Notes: generated by a model not told the origin, from the letters alone. DNA of 64,000 nucleotides from Natrialba aegyptia DSM 13077 (GCF_000337535.1 NZ_AOIP01000003.1:3914-67913), one strand, 5' to 3'. Positions 23,770 through 32,425 are shown, numbered from the stretch's first letter. Numbers and translations are program-made.

Positions 23770-25946
23770 TCTTCGGTCACCTCCGTGCGGGTCACGACGA
23801 GCGTTCCGTCCGCCAGACAGCGTCCCGTCCACCCCGGCGGGACGACGGCGGTGCTTTCGTCCTGTTCGAGAATCGCCGGGCCGGCGACCGTCGCGTTCGG
23901 TGCAAGGCGGTCGCGGTCGTAGACGGTCGCCTCCCGGGGCTCGGGTTCCGATTTCGATTCCGATTCCGTTTCGAGATCGAAGCCGGGGAAGTGGGCCATC
24001 CGCGTGCCGACGCGGGCGTCGCCGTTCCCCGCGTGGCGGACGGTCGGATCGGCTCCGGGGACGGTCGCCGTCGCGCGGAGGTTGACGACCTCGATCCGTT
24101 CGTCCAACTCGTAGCCGTAGGCGCGCTCGTGGGCCTCGTGGAACCGCTCTGCGATCGCCGCTGCGTCGAATCCGTCCGCCATGGGAACGGAGAGTTCGAA
24201 GCTCTGGCCGGCGTACCGACAGTCCGCCGCGCGCTCGACGCGCGCCGAATCGGGGTCCGACGTCTCCGCGAGCACGTCCGCGACGAGTTCGTCGGAAACG
24301 GCTTCGGTCGCCTCCGGATCGGCCGTCTCGAGGTCGACGCCGACGGTGCGGACGGCGTCGTAGCTCTCGTCGGCGGCGAGGAGGCCGAACGCCGAGAGGA
24401 CCCCGCCCGGTCGCGGGATGACGACGCGGTCGACGTCGAGCGAGTCGGCGAGCGCGACGGCGTGCAGCGGTCCCGCGCCGCCGAAGGCGACGAGCGCGAA
24501 CTCGCGCGGGTCGTGGCCGCGTTCGACGGTGACGCTGCGGATCGTTCGGGTCATCGTCGCGTTGGCCACGCGGTAGACGCCGCGGGCGGCCGCGAGCGCG
24601 TCGGGCAGTCCGGCTTCGTCGGCCAGTTGCGCGAGGGCGTCGCGGGCCGCGTCCACGTCGAGCGTGAGCTCGCCGCCCAGGGCGGTGTCGGGGCCGATGT
24701 AGCCGAGGACGACGTTGGCGTCGGTGACGGTCGGCCGCGTCCCACCGCGGCCGTAGCAGGCGGGGCCGGGCTGTGCGCCCGCGGATTGGGGGCCGACTCG
24801 AAGCGCCCCGCCGCCGTCGACCCACGCGATCGAGCCGCCGCCGGCACCGACGGTGTTCACGTCGACCATCGGCGTTCGGATCGGGAGGCCGTCGATCTCG
24901 GCGTCGGTCGTCCGCTCCGCTCGGCCGTCGCGGACGAGGCTCACGTCGCTCGAGGTGCCGCCCATGTCGAATGTGACGAGTCCCTCGATCGTGCCGCCGC
25001 CGGGTTCGTCGGCGTCCGCGCTCGTAGCGTCGGCCTCTCCGTCACCGACCGTCGCCGCAGCACCCACGACGCCCGCGGCGGGTCCGGAGAGCGCCGTCGT
25101 GACGGCGTGTTCGCGGACGGTCTCGGGGTCCGCGATGCCGCCGTTGGCCTGCATGATCCGCGGGGCCGGAATCCCCGCCTCCGCGGCCTCGTCGACGAGC
25201 CGCCCGACGTAGCGGTCGATCGCCGGCCGGACGTAGGCGTCGACCGCGGTGGTCGACGTGCGCTCGAACTCGCGGAACTCGGCGAGCACCTCGTGGGAGG
25301 CCGAGACCGGCACGTCGAGTTCGTCTCGCAGGGTTTCGGCGACCACTCGCTCGTTCGCGGGGTCGGCGTAGGCGTGCAACAGACAGACGGCGACGGATTC
25401 GACCTCCCGGTCGCGCAGCGTCGCCGCGAGTTCGCGCACCTCATCGGGGTCGACCGCCCGTTCGATTCCGTCGACCGTCGTTCGCTCGTCGATCTCGAAG
25501 CGCAACTCGCGCGGAACGAGCGGTGCCGGTTTCTCGGCGTCGAGGTCGTACAGCGCGGGCCGGTCCTGCCGGCCGATCTCGAGCACGTCCCGGAATCTCG
25601 ACGTGGTGACGAGCGCCGTCTTCGCGCCCCCGCGCTCCAAGAGGGCGTTAACCGAGACGGTCATCGCGTGACCGAACTCGTCGATGTCGTCCGGGTCGAT
25701 GCCCGCCTCGGCGCAGGCCTTTCGAACGCCCTCGAGGACGCCGACGTGTTGTTCGTCCGTCGTCGGCACCTTCGCGGTGACGAGGCTGTCGTCCACGGAG
25801 AGGGCCACGTCGGTGAAGGTGCCGCCGACGTCGACGCCGATTCGAACGGCGTCGGTACCGTCGTCGGTCCCCGCGTTCCGAGCCGCCGAGTCGCTGTGTG
25901 TCATCGATACGTCCGTGTTCGTGTCAGAGGTATGTGAATCGATCAT
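23766..25946 (-). CDS. Hydantoinase A / oxoprolinase alpha-type subunit
   Basis: A 726-residue protein with actin/Hsp70-like ATPase folds. The phosphate-binding loop GVDVGGTFTDVALSVDDSL lies near residue 37, DMGGTSSDVSLV is the second phosphate motif, and VGAGGGSIAWVD plus GYIGPDTALGGELTLDV are typical HyuA sequences. It hydrolyses ATP to activate the ring carbonyl for the HyuB partner. An alternative start is the Met 14 codons in (25904), leaving the same domains. The overlap with hyuB indicates translational coupling. 5-oxoproline, hydantoin and N-methylhydantoin are all possible substrates. Confidence 0.92.
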   Translation of the reverse strand: MIDSHTSDTNTDVSMTHSDSAARNAGTDDGTDAVRIGVDVGGTFTDVALSVDDSLVTAKVPTTDEQHVGVLEGVRKACAEAGIDPDDIDEFGHAMTVSVNALLERGGAKTALVTTSRFRDVLEIGRQDRPALYDLDAEKPAPLVPRELRFEIDERTTVDGIERAVDPDEVRELAATLRDREVESVAVCLLHAYADPANERVVAETLRDELDVPVSASHEVLAEFREFERTSTTAVDAYVRPAIDRYVGRLVDEAAEAGIPAPRIMQANGGIADPETVREHAVTTALSGPAAGVVGAAATVGDGEADATSADADEPGGGTIEGLVTFDMGGTSSDVSLVRDGRAERTTDAEIDGLPIRTPMVDVNTVGAGGGSIAWVDGGGALRVGPQSAGAQPGPACYGRGGTRPTVTDANVVLGYIGPDTALGGELTLDVDAARDALAQLADEAGLPDALAAARGVYRVANATMTRTIRSVTVERGHDPREFALVAFGGAGPLHAVALADSLDVDRVVIPRPGGVLSAFGLLAADESYDAVRTVGVDLETADPEATEAVSDELVADVLAETSDPDSARVERAADCRYAGQSFELSVPMADGFDAAAIAERFHEAHERAYGYELDERIEVVNLRATATVPGADPTVRHAGNGDARVGTRMAHFPGFDLETESESKSEPEPREATVYDRDRLAPNATVAGPAILEQDESTAVVPPGWTGRCLADGTLVVTRTEVTEE

Positions 25947-26031
25947 GTCGTCGAATAGGATGTTCTGCGTGTCCGTGCGTCGTGGTGAGACGAGTTCAGG
26001 TGGTGGTCGTGTCGTCGCTGTGGGTGCATAG

Positions 26032-27237
26032 TCAGGCGAAGAGCACGTCGTACAGCGTCTGCAGCCCGATCCCGATCACGACGAGCGTGACGAACCCGCC
26101 GAGTGCGTTCTGGAGCCGGCTATTGGTGTGCTCGCCGAGCAGCCCCTCGTTGTTCATCGCGTAGGTGAGGAAGACGGCGAGGATCGGCAACAGCAGTCCG
26201 TTGGCGACCTGCGCGAAGACGATCACGGTGATCGGGTTGTAATCCAGCGCCGAGAAGACGATGCCCGTCCCCAGAATCGTCATCCAGACCGCTCGGAACC
26301 GGGTCGCCGTCAGATCGCGCTCCCAGCCGAGCGCGCCGGCCGTCGCGTACGCCCCGGCAAGCGGCGCGCTCATCGAACTCGTGAATCCGGCCGCGAAGAG
26401 CCCGATCGCGAAGAAGGTCAGCGCGTAGCCGCCGAAGACCGGCTCGAGCTGCGTTGCCATCGCCCCGACGTCGTCGATCTCGGTCCCGCTGGGAAACACC
26501 GCGGCGGCCGTGACGACGATCGACGTCGTGATGAGCCCGCCGATGGCGACCATCAGGATCGTGTCGGTCCGGCACTCGGTGAGATCGGCCGCGCCGTCCC
26601 AGCGCTCCTGGACGGTGCTCGCGTGCAAGAAGAGGTTGTAGCCGACGACGGTCGTCCCGATGAGTCCGGCGATCAGGTAGGCCGATCCGTCGGGAATCGT
26701 CGGCACGAGTCCGATCGAGAGCGCCCCCATATCGGGGCGGACGATAATCGCGTTAATGACGAACGCGAGGCCCATGACGATCACGAGGCCGATGAAGACC
26801 CGTTCGATCAGTTTGTAGTTTCCCGACCACAGCAAGCCGGCGGCCACGAACCCGATAAGGGGGCCCCAGACGCTCTCGCTGACCCCGGTTATCGTCGCGA
26901 GGCCGGCAGCGCCCCCGACGATGTTGCCGGTCTGAAAGGCCGCCGTCCCGATCCCGATCGCGCTCACGACGAGCGCAACGGTCGCGCCCTTCGCGATCGG
27001 ATTCGAGAACTCGTTTCGAAACGCTTCGCCCAGACCCTCCGCGGTGATCAGGCCGAGCCGCGCGCTCATCTCCTGTAAGACCATCGTCGCCAGAATCGAA
27101 AACGCGATCGTCCAGACGAGCACGTACGCGTACTCGGCACCGATCACGCTCGCCGTCGTCACCGTTCCCGGCCCGACGAACGCGGCCGCGACGAGTGCGC
27201 CCGGTCCAACCGCTTTCAATCGCTCCAGAATGCCCAT
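26032..27237 (-). CDS. NRAMP-family permease with altered metal-site residues
   Basis: A 401-residue membrane protein of about 11 helices with the NRAMP layout. The TM1 motif expected as D-P-G-N reads GPGTVTTASV, so the metal-binding Asp and Asn are replaced. In TM6 the usual M-P-H-N reads VVGYNLFLHAST, losing the Met. It therefore probably does not carry Mn2+ or Fe2+ like canonical MntH. It is the first gene on the minus strand before hyuA (85 bp gap). NRAMP-like genes also lie beside oxoprolinase genes in Bacillus (ycsG near the pxp genes), so an organic substrate is possible. The Met at 27237 is chosen; a start five codons upstream also exists. Confidence 0.82.
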   Translation of the reverse strand: MGILERLKAVGPGALVAAAFVGPGTVTTASVIGAEYAYVLVWTIAFSILATMVLQEMSARLGLITAEGLGEAFRNEFSNPIAKGATVALVVSAIGIGTAAFQTGNIVGGAAGLATITGVSESVWGPLIGFVAAGLLWSGNYKLIERVFIGLVIVMGLAFVINAIIVRPDMGALSIGLVPTIPDGSAYLIAGLIGTTVVGYNLFLHASTVQERWDGAADLTECRTDTILMVAIGGLITTSIVVTAAAVFPSGTEIDDVGAMATQLEPVFGGYALTFFAIGLFAAGFTSSMSAPLAGAYATAGALGWERDLTATRFRAVWMTILGTGIVFSALDYNPITVIVFAQVANGLLLPILAVFLTYAMNNEGLLGEHTNSRLQNALGGFVTLVVIGIGLQTLYDVLFA

Positions 27238-27397
27238 GGTATCTGTACACACATATCGCTCTCCGAACGAGTCAAAAACGTTGTTAAGAGTCGATCATAC
27301 GCGCGCCCCGAGTTCGGTCGCCGATGAGCGTTCGTATGAACTCGTATCACCTTCTCCCCCTACGGAGCTTGTCGGTGAACTCCCGTTCTGGCCGAAG

Positions 27398-27482
27398 CTA
27401 TAGTAGCCACTGAAAGTCAGTGCACACCTGATCGTGCGACAGCCGTACGATCAGTGTGTAAACCGTTTCAGTTGTTACTATA
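27398..27482 (-). repeat. MITE-like inverted-repeat element, copy 2
   Basis: 85 bp, opposite in orientation to copy 1 at 10466-10551 and highly similar along its length. Outer arms CTATAGTAGCCACTGAAA and the complement of TTCAGTTGTTACTATA form the terminal inverted repeats; the middle also folds back on itself. It lies in the 331-bp gap between the permease gene and the CopG-like gene, which shows no other feature. Confidence 0.85.
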
Positions 27483-27568
27483 CTCGGCAGGCGAATACTC
27501 GCCGTTCACGTTCGGCGTTCCCGACTTCAGGGCGAGATGAACGCCGGAGTTTCGCCGAGACCGGGCGG

Positions 27569-28108
27569 TCAGTCGACGCGCTCGGTGATGATCACCTTCG
27601 AGACGCCCTGTTCGATCTCGATCTCGGTCGGGAGGTCGGCGGTGCTGCGCTCGATGAAGCGCGTCATGAACCAGCGGATCGCCTCCGACGGAAAGACGAG
27701 GTGATAATCGGCGTCCTCGCGGCGCACCTCGAGAAAGCCGCAAAACGAGAGCCATTCGAGAACCTCGCCGACCGTCTCAAAGCGGTCCGCGTATTCGTGG
27801 GCATGGTACTCCGAAACGCGGTCGGCCGCCTCGACGAACGCCGGGTCCGGGTCGCCGCCGTCGTAACAGAACTCGAGAAAGGCATGGAGGAAATCGACGT
27901 CGAGCAACACGTGCTCCCCCGACGCCAGCATCCGGTAGTACTGCTCTAAATTATCGCTGGGCTGTTGATTCGCCGCCTCGAAGTTCGCCGCGTAAAAGGC
28001 GAGCGCGCGCCGGACGACCTCGCTCTGCCCGGCACCCGTCTCGGTCACCAGCGTCTCGAGGGCGGCCGCTGACTCCTCGTCAAGCGATACCGTTACGCGC
28101 TGTGTCAT
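27569..28108 (-). CDS. Ribbon-helix-helix (CopG/MetJ-type) protein with C-terminal sensor-like domain
   Basis: A 179-residue protein. Residues 1-50 (MTQRVTVSLDEESAAALETL, then GAGQSEVVRRALAFYAANFE) form a ribbon-helix-helix DNA-binding domain with an S-E-V-V-R-R-A helix. Residues 60-179 form an acidic alpha-beta region (LDVDFLHAFLEFCYDGGDPD, EVLEWLSFCGFLEVR) with no family I recognise. It is probably a dimeric transcription factor that senses something through the C-terminal part. It is divergent from the Nudix-eIF2B gene at 28216 and may regulate it or itself. Confidence 0.8.
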   Translation of the reverse strand: MTQRVTVSLDEESAAALETLVTETGAGQSEVVRRALAFYAANFEAANQQPSDNLEQYYRMLASGEHVLLDVDFLHAFLEFCYDGGDPDPAFVEAADRVSEYHAHEYADRFETVGEVLEWLSFCGFLEVRREDADYHLVFPSEAIRWFMTRFIERSTADLPTEIEIEQGVSKVIITERVD

Positions 28109-28215
28109 ACTGACTCGTCGAACTCGAGACGTGTATAGCTCACGTCATCCGCGCAGCGGTTGCATTCCCACCCCGCTCGGACCCCGATCCCGAAAGCGAT
28201 TCCCCCGTTGCCGCC

Positions 28216-29637
28216 ATGGAATCGGATATGAACGACGCTTCGGATGCGACCGACGACACCGACCCGGCCACGGAGCCGACCCAGGCCGATGTCGTCACCG
28301 CCTTCCTCCGCAACCGCGGCGAGATCCTCTGCTTGCGTCGCAGCGACGCCGTCGGCACCTATTCGGGCCAGTGGGGCGGCGTCTCCGGCTTCGCCGAGGG
28401 CGATCCCGACAGCCAGGTTCGCACCGAAATCCGCGAGGAAACCGGCCTCGGCGACGACGATTGTGAACTCGTCCGCACCGGTCGCCCGGTGACGGTCACC
28501 GATCCGGATCTCGACCGCGAGTGGACCGTCCACCCGTATCTCTTCGACGTGGACCACCGCGAGATCGACCCGAGCGAGGAACACGACGAGTTCAGGTGGC
28601 TCTCGCCGACGGCGATCGTCGATCCGGCCGACGACCGTGAGACGGTGCCGGCGCTGTGGACGGCCTACGAGCGCGTGGCCCCGACGGTCCGATCGATCGC
28701 GGCGGACGACGAGCACGGCGCTGCGGCCCTTTCGATCCGCGCGCTCGAAGTTCTGCGGGATCGGGCGGGGTTGCTGGTCGCCGAGCGGGACGACGGCGGG
28801 GACGAGAGCGACGCCGCGGACGGAGACGAGGCGGGGGCCGTCCGCACTGAAGACGAGTGGGACGAACTCGCGGCGCTGGCTGGCCGGCTGCTCAAGGCCC
28901 GGCCGTCGATGGCCGTCCTCCGAAATCGGGTCAACAGAGCGATGGCGGACGCAAGTGGAACCGTCGATACCGACGACGCGGCTGCGGTCGCCGGCGCACC
29001 CGCCGTCCTCGCCGCCGCCGTCGCCGGTATCGACCGCGCGACGGCCGCCGACGAGGAGGCCGCGGCGGCCGCGAGCGAGTTCACCGAGGGCACCGTGATG
29101 ACCCTCTCGCGGTCGGGAACCGTCCTCGATGCGCTGCGGAACGGGTCGCCGTCGCGGGTGTTCGTCGCCGAATCCCGGCCCGCGCGGGAGGGGATCGACG
29201 CGGCCGAACGCCTGGCTGCCGAACTGGATTGTCCGATTGCGGTCCACACCGACGCCGCGGTCGCCCACGTGCTCGCGACCGAGCCCGTCGATCGGGTGCT
29301 GGTCGGTGCCGACACGATTCGCCCCGACGGGGCCGCGGTGAACAAGACCGGCACCCGAACGCTCGCCGTCGCCGCCGCTCGGGCGGACGTGCCCGTCACG
29401 GTCGTCGCTGCCGCTGATAAGGTCTCGACTCGCGAAGACGTGAACCTGGAATCCGGCTCCCGGAACGCCGTCTACGACGGCGACTGCGACCTCGACGTTC
29501 TGAATCCGACGTTCGACGTGACGCCCGCCGAGTTCGTCGCCGCGTTCGCCACGGAGCGGGGCGTACTCGACCCCGGCGACATCGAGGCGGTCGCCGACGA
29601 GTTCACTGAACTCGCGGACTGGCGCGAGCACGGTTAG
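28216..29637 (+). CDS. Nudix domain fused to eIF2B-alpha-like domain
   Basis: A 473-residue fusion. Residues 25-155 are a Nudix domain (GEILCLRRSDAVGTYSGQWG, then TEIREETGL); the box has REETGL but the first Glu is displaced by one position and the usual first Arg is Thr, so activity is uncertain. Residues 215-473 are an eIF2B-alpha/IF2B-related domain with the VLVGADTIRPDGAAVNKTGT signature also seen in ribose-1,5-bisphosphate isomerases and methylthioribose-1-phosphate isomerases. An acidic linker (200-215) joins them. This points to sugar-phosphate or nucleotide salvage rather than translation initiation. The start is one of two nearby Mets. Confidence 0.82.
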   Translation: MESDMNDASDATDDTDPATEPTQADVVTAFLRNRGEILCLRRSDAVGTYSGQWGGVSGFAEGDPDSQVRTEIREETGLGDDDCELVRTGRPVTVTDPDLDREWTVHPYLFDVDHREIDPSEEHDEFRWLSPTAIVDPADDRETVPALWTAYERVAPTVRSIAADDEHGAAALSIRALEVLRDRAGLLVAERDDGGDESDAADGDEAGAVRTEDEWDELAALAGRLLKARPSMAVLRNRVNRAMADASGTVDTDDAAAVAGAPAVLAAAVAGIDRATAADEEAAAAASEFTEGTVMTLSRSGTVLDALRNGSPSRVFVAESRPAREGIDAAERLAAELDCPIAVHTDAAVAHVLATEPVDRVLVGADTIRPDGAAVNKTGTRTLAVAAARADVPVTVVAAADKVSTREDVNLESGSRNAVYDGDCDLDVLNPTFDVTPAEFVAAFATERGVLDPGDIEAVADEFTELADWREHG

Positions 29638-29843
29638 TCGCTGTCGGGCTGAGGTGGTTGCCGCGTCCTGACCGCTCTCGGAACTGCGTTCGGACGGTGC
29701 ACTGCAGCGACCTGCGGACTTCGAAGCGGGACGTACTACCGGGGCGTCGCTGACGCAACACGCTTCTGGCGAGGGGAGTGGACGGTCACGGCGCAGTTTC
29801 GAGAGTGCGTTGTCTTCCGCCTTGACTCTCGCTGCGAACCGGG

Positions 29844-30287
29844 TTACGCCCGTGGTCCGTTGACGACTCGGAAGACGATCCCGAGTCCGGAGCAGACGAT
29901 ACCGACCTGAACGAACAAGAGCCCCACACTGGTTATCCACGCGAAGCCGGTGACGAGCATCCCCGATAGTCGCCCGACCAGTATCGGACCGGCGAGCAGG
30001 ACGACGGACAGACTTCCGGCGACGGCCCCCGTTGTGAGGAGCCGTCGCGACTGTTCGGCCGGGTTCCACAGGGACGTGACGAGGACCAGCAGTCCCGCTT
30101 CTCCGAGCGTGAGGACGCCGATGAGCGCGAATACGATCACGAAGATGCCGGTGAGCCCGGCCGCGAATCCATCGCCGCCGGGCGGAGTGTCGGGTATCGA
30201 TGTAAACAGCAGTGCCGCAGTTGCGAAACTGACCCCGCCGAGCAGCGCGGTGACGACAGCAACTGTCCCGTGACGAGAAATATTCAT
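29844..30287 (-). CDS. Four-helix integral membrane protein, family unknown
   Basis: A 147-residue protein with four hydrophobic segments (about 10-30, 45-70, 84-106, 112-138) connected by short loops, and a short basic C-terminus (VVNGPRA). No catalytic or binding motif is seen. Codon use and hydrophobicity pattern support it as real. The gene is isolated on the minus strand, with a TATA-like GTATATAAG about 25 bp upstream. Confidence 0.7.
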   Translation of the reverse strand: MNISRHGTVAVVTALLGGVSFATAALLFTSIPDTPPGGDGFAAGLTGIFVIVFALIGVLTLGEAGLLVLVTSLWNPAEQSRRLLTTGAVAGSLSVVLLAGPILVGRLSGMLVTGFAWITSVGLLFVQVGIVCSGLGIVFRVVNGPRA

Positions 30288-30570
30288 CGAACGGACACTA
30301 GTTCTCGTCTGGGGTATATAAGAACTCGTTACTCTCGTGACGGTTCTTCGAACGAGTTCTTCACCCGAGTTTCGGGAGACGAGTGCTCACCGTGTCGTTT
30401 CGGGGTACGAGTAGATCTCCGAGGAACGCGTTTACGGGCCGAGTTGGGCGGTGGGAGCGGTGTTGTGGTTCCGATGGCGATGGTGGTTGTGGTGGTCGTC
30501 TCGCGTCCCACCGTCAACTCGGCTGGCCGCCGCGATCCGAGTTCAGTTTGGATGAACTCGTCTCGCGGTC

Positions 30571-30858
30571 TTACTTCGAGTCGGGTTCGGATCTCGTCTC
30601 GACAACGGGAGCGACGCGACAGCCACAGGGACCGGCGACGGCTTCGCCCGGCCCGATCATGGTCCGCCGGACGATGGGCGTGTTACAGCGCGGACAGCGC
30701 GGGAATGTATCACCGTCATCACTCGCGGCGGTCTCCGCGTCTGCTTTCGGATTCGCCTTCGAATCAGCCTTCGATTCAGTCTTCGGACCAGCCTTCGAAC
30801 CAGTCGAGTCGCCCGATCGATCCGGCGCGAACTCGTCCGCTGTGAACTCGTCGGTCAT
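30571..30858 (-). CDS. Small zinc-finger haloarchaeal protein
   Basis: A 95-residue protein. The N-terminal 50 residues are Asp/Lys/Ala-rich low complexity (SKAGPKTESKADSKANPKAD). The C-terminal domain has CPRCNTPIVRRTMIGPGEAV and GPCGCRVAPV, a C-x-x-C plus C-x-C set suited to one zinc ion. Function is unknown; it resembles haloarchaeal zinc-finger proteins. The start at 30858 is chosen because upstream codons are basic. Confidence 0.65.
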   Translation of the reverse strand: MTDEFTADEFAPDRSGDSTGSKAGPKTESKADSKANPKADAETAASDDGDTFPRCPRCNTPIVRRTMIGPGEAVAGPCGCRVAPVVETRSEPDSK

Positions 30859-31396
30859 ACCGCGTCCACCATCCTGTACTCGGTGGGAGCAAATCGGACG
30901 CCGGCGGCTCTTTGTGCGGTCCAACGCGTCAATCGTGCGGGATGTTTATATCCCGTGAGAATGTACGCAAACATGGCTGCAAGCATACCGCTTGGAAGCC
31001 ACGTCTCGGGTGTCCTAGACCCGGGACATTTTACGTCCGTTTAGCGGCTTCCGTTCTAATTGTTAACTGGTAGGAACTTATATCTACCGCTCATCACGGG
31101 GAAGGAGAGTTTGATCTGACAGAGTGCAGTCGATTTCCTCGATTGGGGAGTCGAATTGAACGCGGTTATGAAAACGTTCCAACTGCTCCCTTCGAGCGAG
31201 TGCAGGCGAGACTGCCACACGGGACCGACAGACGGAAAGTCATTCGCCGAGTACCGCCTCTCGGCGGCCGTGACGAAGTGTTACCCCCACCGAGCCCCTT
31301 GTGACGAGGGTTTTTCCCGAGCCGCCTTTCGGAATACCAGTCGAGAGCGCCGGCACCGTGCAAAGCTTGAACGTCGACTCGTTCGTACCACCGCGT
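30859..31396. other. Intergenic region with two TATA-like boxes and one tiny frame
   Basis: 538 bp between a divergent pair. TTTATA at 30948-30953 lies inside an inverted repeat GGGAT/ATCCC, and a 23-codon frame starts at 30973 (see separate entry). ACTTATATC near 31076 is another TATA-like site with no clear gene behind it. No RNA fold was established by eye. Confidence 0.4.
30973..31044 (+). CDS. Possible 23-aa leader-type peptide
   Basis: A frame reading MAASIPLGSHVSGVLDPGHF plus three residues, with the ATG about 20-25 bp after a TTTATA box, fitting a leaderless transcript. There is no homology I recognise. It may equally be a chance frame in a promoter region. Confidence 0.2.
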   Translation: MAASIPLGSHVSGVLDPGHFTSV

Positions 31397-32425
31397 ATGC
31401 CAACTCGCGAATCGGACCCGGACCCGGACCCGAACTCGAACTCGAACTCGAACTCGAGCGCGAACGCCGACACGAACGCCGACGCCGCCCCCAGCATCGA
31501 CCTCGACCACCTCGGCGTTCACACCTCGGTCAGCGCCGTCTTTCCGCCCGCTGAACTCGCGACCGAACTCGCCGACCTCCCCACTTCCGCGACCGTCGAC
31601 GTCATCGGCGACGACCAAATCGCCGACTGTAACGCCGTCGTCACCCTCGACCACCGCGAGGCGTTCCTCGACCTCGACTGGGTGCACTCGATCCAGGCCG
31701 GCGTCGACCGCTTTCCCTTCGACGAGTTCAGGGCGAACGACGTCGTCCTCACCAACAGCACCGGCATCCACGGTCGGTCCATCGGCGAGACCGTCGCGGG
31801 CTATCTTCTCTCGTTCGCGCGCCGCCTGCACGCCTACGTCGCCGCTCAGCAGGACCGGCGCTGGGAGCAACCCGAGTGGGACGAGGCGGTTACGCTCTCC
31901 GGCAAGACGGCGTGCGTCCTCGGCACCGGCACGCTCGGCAGCGGCGTCGCCGATGTCCTCGGCGCGCTCGACGTGCGCGTGACCGGCGTTCGACGGTCCG
32001 CCGACCCTGTTCCCGGCTTCGAGGAAGTTTACGCGACCGAGGACCGCCGCGACGCCATCGCCGACGCCGAGTTCGTCATCGTCACGCTCCCGTTGACCGA
32101 CGACACCCACCACCTGGTCGACGCCGACGCGTTCGACGCCATGCGCGAGGACGCGTATCTCGTCAACGTCGGCCGCGGCCCCGTCGTCGACGAGGACGCG
32201 CTGATCGACGCGCTCGGATCCAACTCGATCGCCGGCGCGGCGCTCGACGTTTTCGAAACCGAACCACTCCCCGAGAACTCGCCGCTGTGGGGGATGGACG
32301 AGGTGATCGTCACGCCCCACTGCGGAGCCTTCACGGTGGATTACTTCCGCGACGTCGCTGAACTCGTCTTCGAGAACGTCGAGCGACTCGCGGACGACGA
32401 GCCGTTTGTCAACCGGGTCGTCTAA
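31397..32425 (+). CDS. D-2-hydroxyacid dehydrogenase
   Basis: A 342-residue NAD(P)-dependent dehydrogenase. The N-terminal 30 residues are a haloarchaeal acidic run (Asp-Pro and Asn-Ser repeats). The cofactor loop is VLGTGTLGSGVADVLGAL, the catalytic Arg lies in LVNVGRGPVVDEDAL, the Glu in DVFETEPLPENSPLW and the His in VTPHCGAFT. It reduces a 2-oxoacid to the D-2-hydroxyacid, or the reverse, in the cytosol; the substrate is not readable. The start at 31397 is preferred since the upstream frame has no homology. Confidence 0.9.
   Translation: MPTRESDPDPDPNSNSNSNSSANADTNADAAPSIDLDHLGVHTSVSAVFPPAELATELADLPTSATVDVIGDDQIADCNAVVTLDHREAFLDLDWVHSIQAGVDRFPFDEFRANDVVLTNSTGIHGRSIGETVAGYLLSFARRLHAYVAAQQDRRWEQPEWDEAVTLSGKTACVLGTGTLGSGVADVLGALDVRVTGVRRSADPVPGFEEVYATEDRRDAIADAEFVIVTLPLTDDTHHLVDADAFDAMREDAYLVNVGRGPVVDEDALIDALGSNSIAGAALDVFETEPLPENSPLWGMDEVIVTPHCGAFTVDYFRDVAELVFENVERLADDEPFVNRVV

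Noticed and set aside
22069-24825. Extension of the hyuB frame upstream by about 350 codons
   Set aside because: The extra part lies in the hyuA gene on the same strand in another phase and is Arg/Pro rich; the ATG at 23769 starts the real protein.
28105-30069. Antisense frame of 654 codons over the Nudix-eIF2B gene
   Set aside because: Its residues are Arg/Gly/Val low-complexity and the plus strand carries a recognisable fusion protein.
31105-31120. GAGAGTTTGAT, similar to the start of bacterial 16S rRNA
   Set aside because: Only a dozen bases match, it lacks any neighbouring rRNA sequence, and archaeal 16S begins differently.
31166-32320. Antisense frame of 384 codons across the D-2-hydroxyacid dehydrogenase
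   Set aside because: Plus-strand protein has the NAD loop and catalytic Arg, Glu and His, so it is the real gene.
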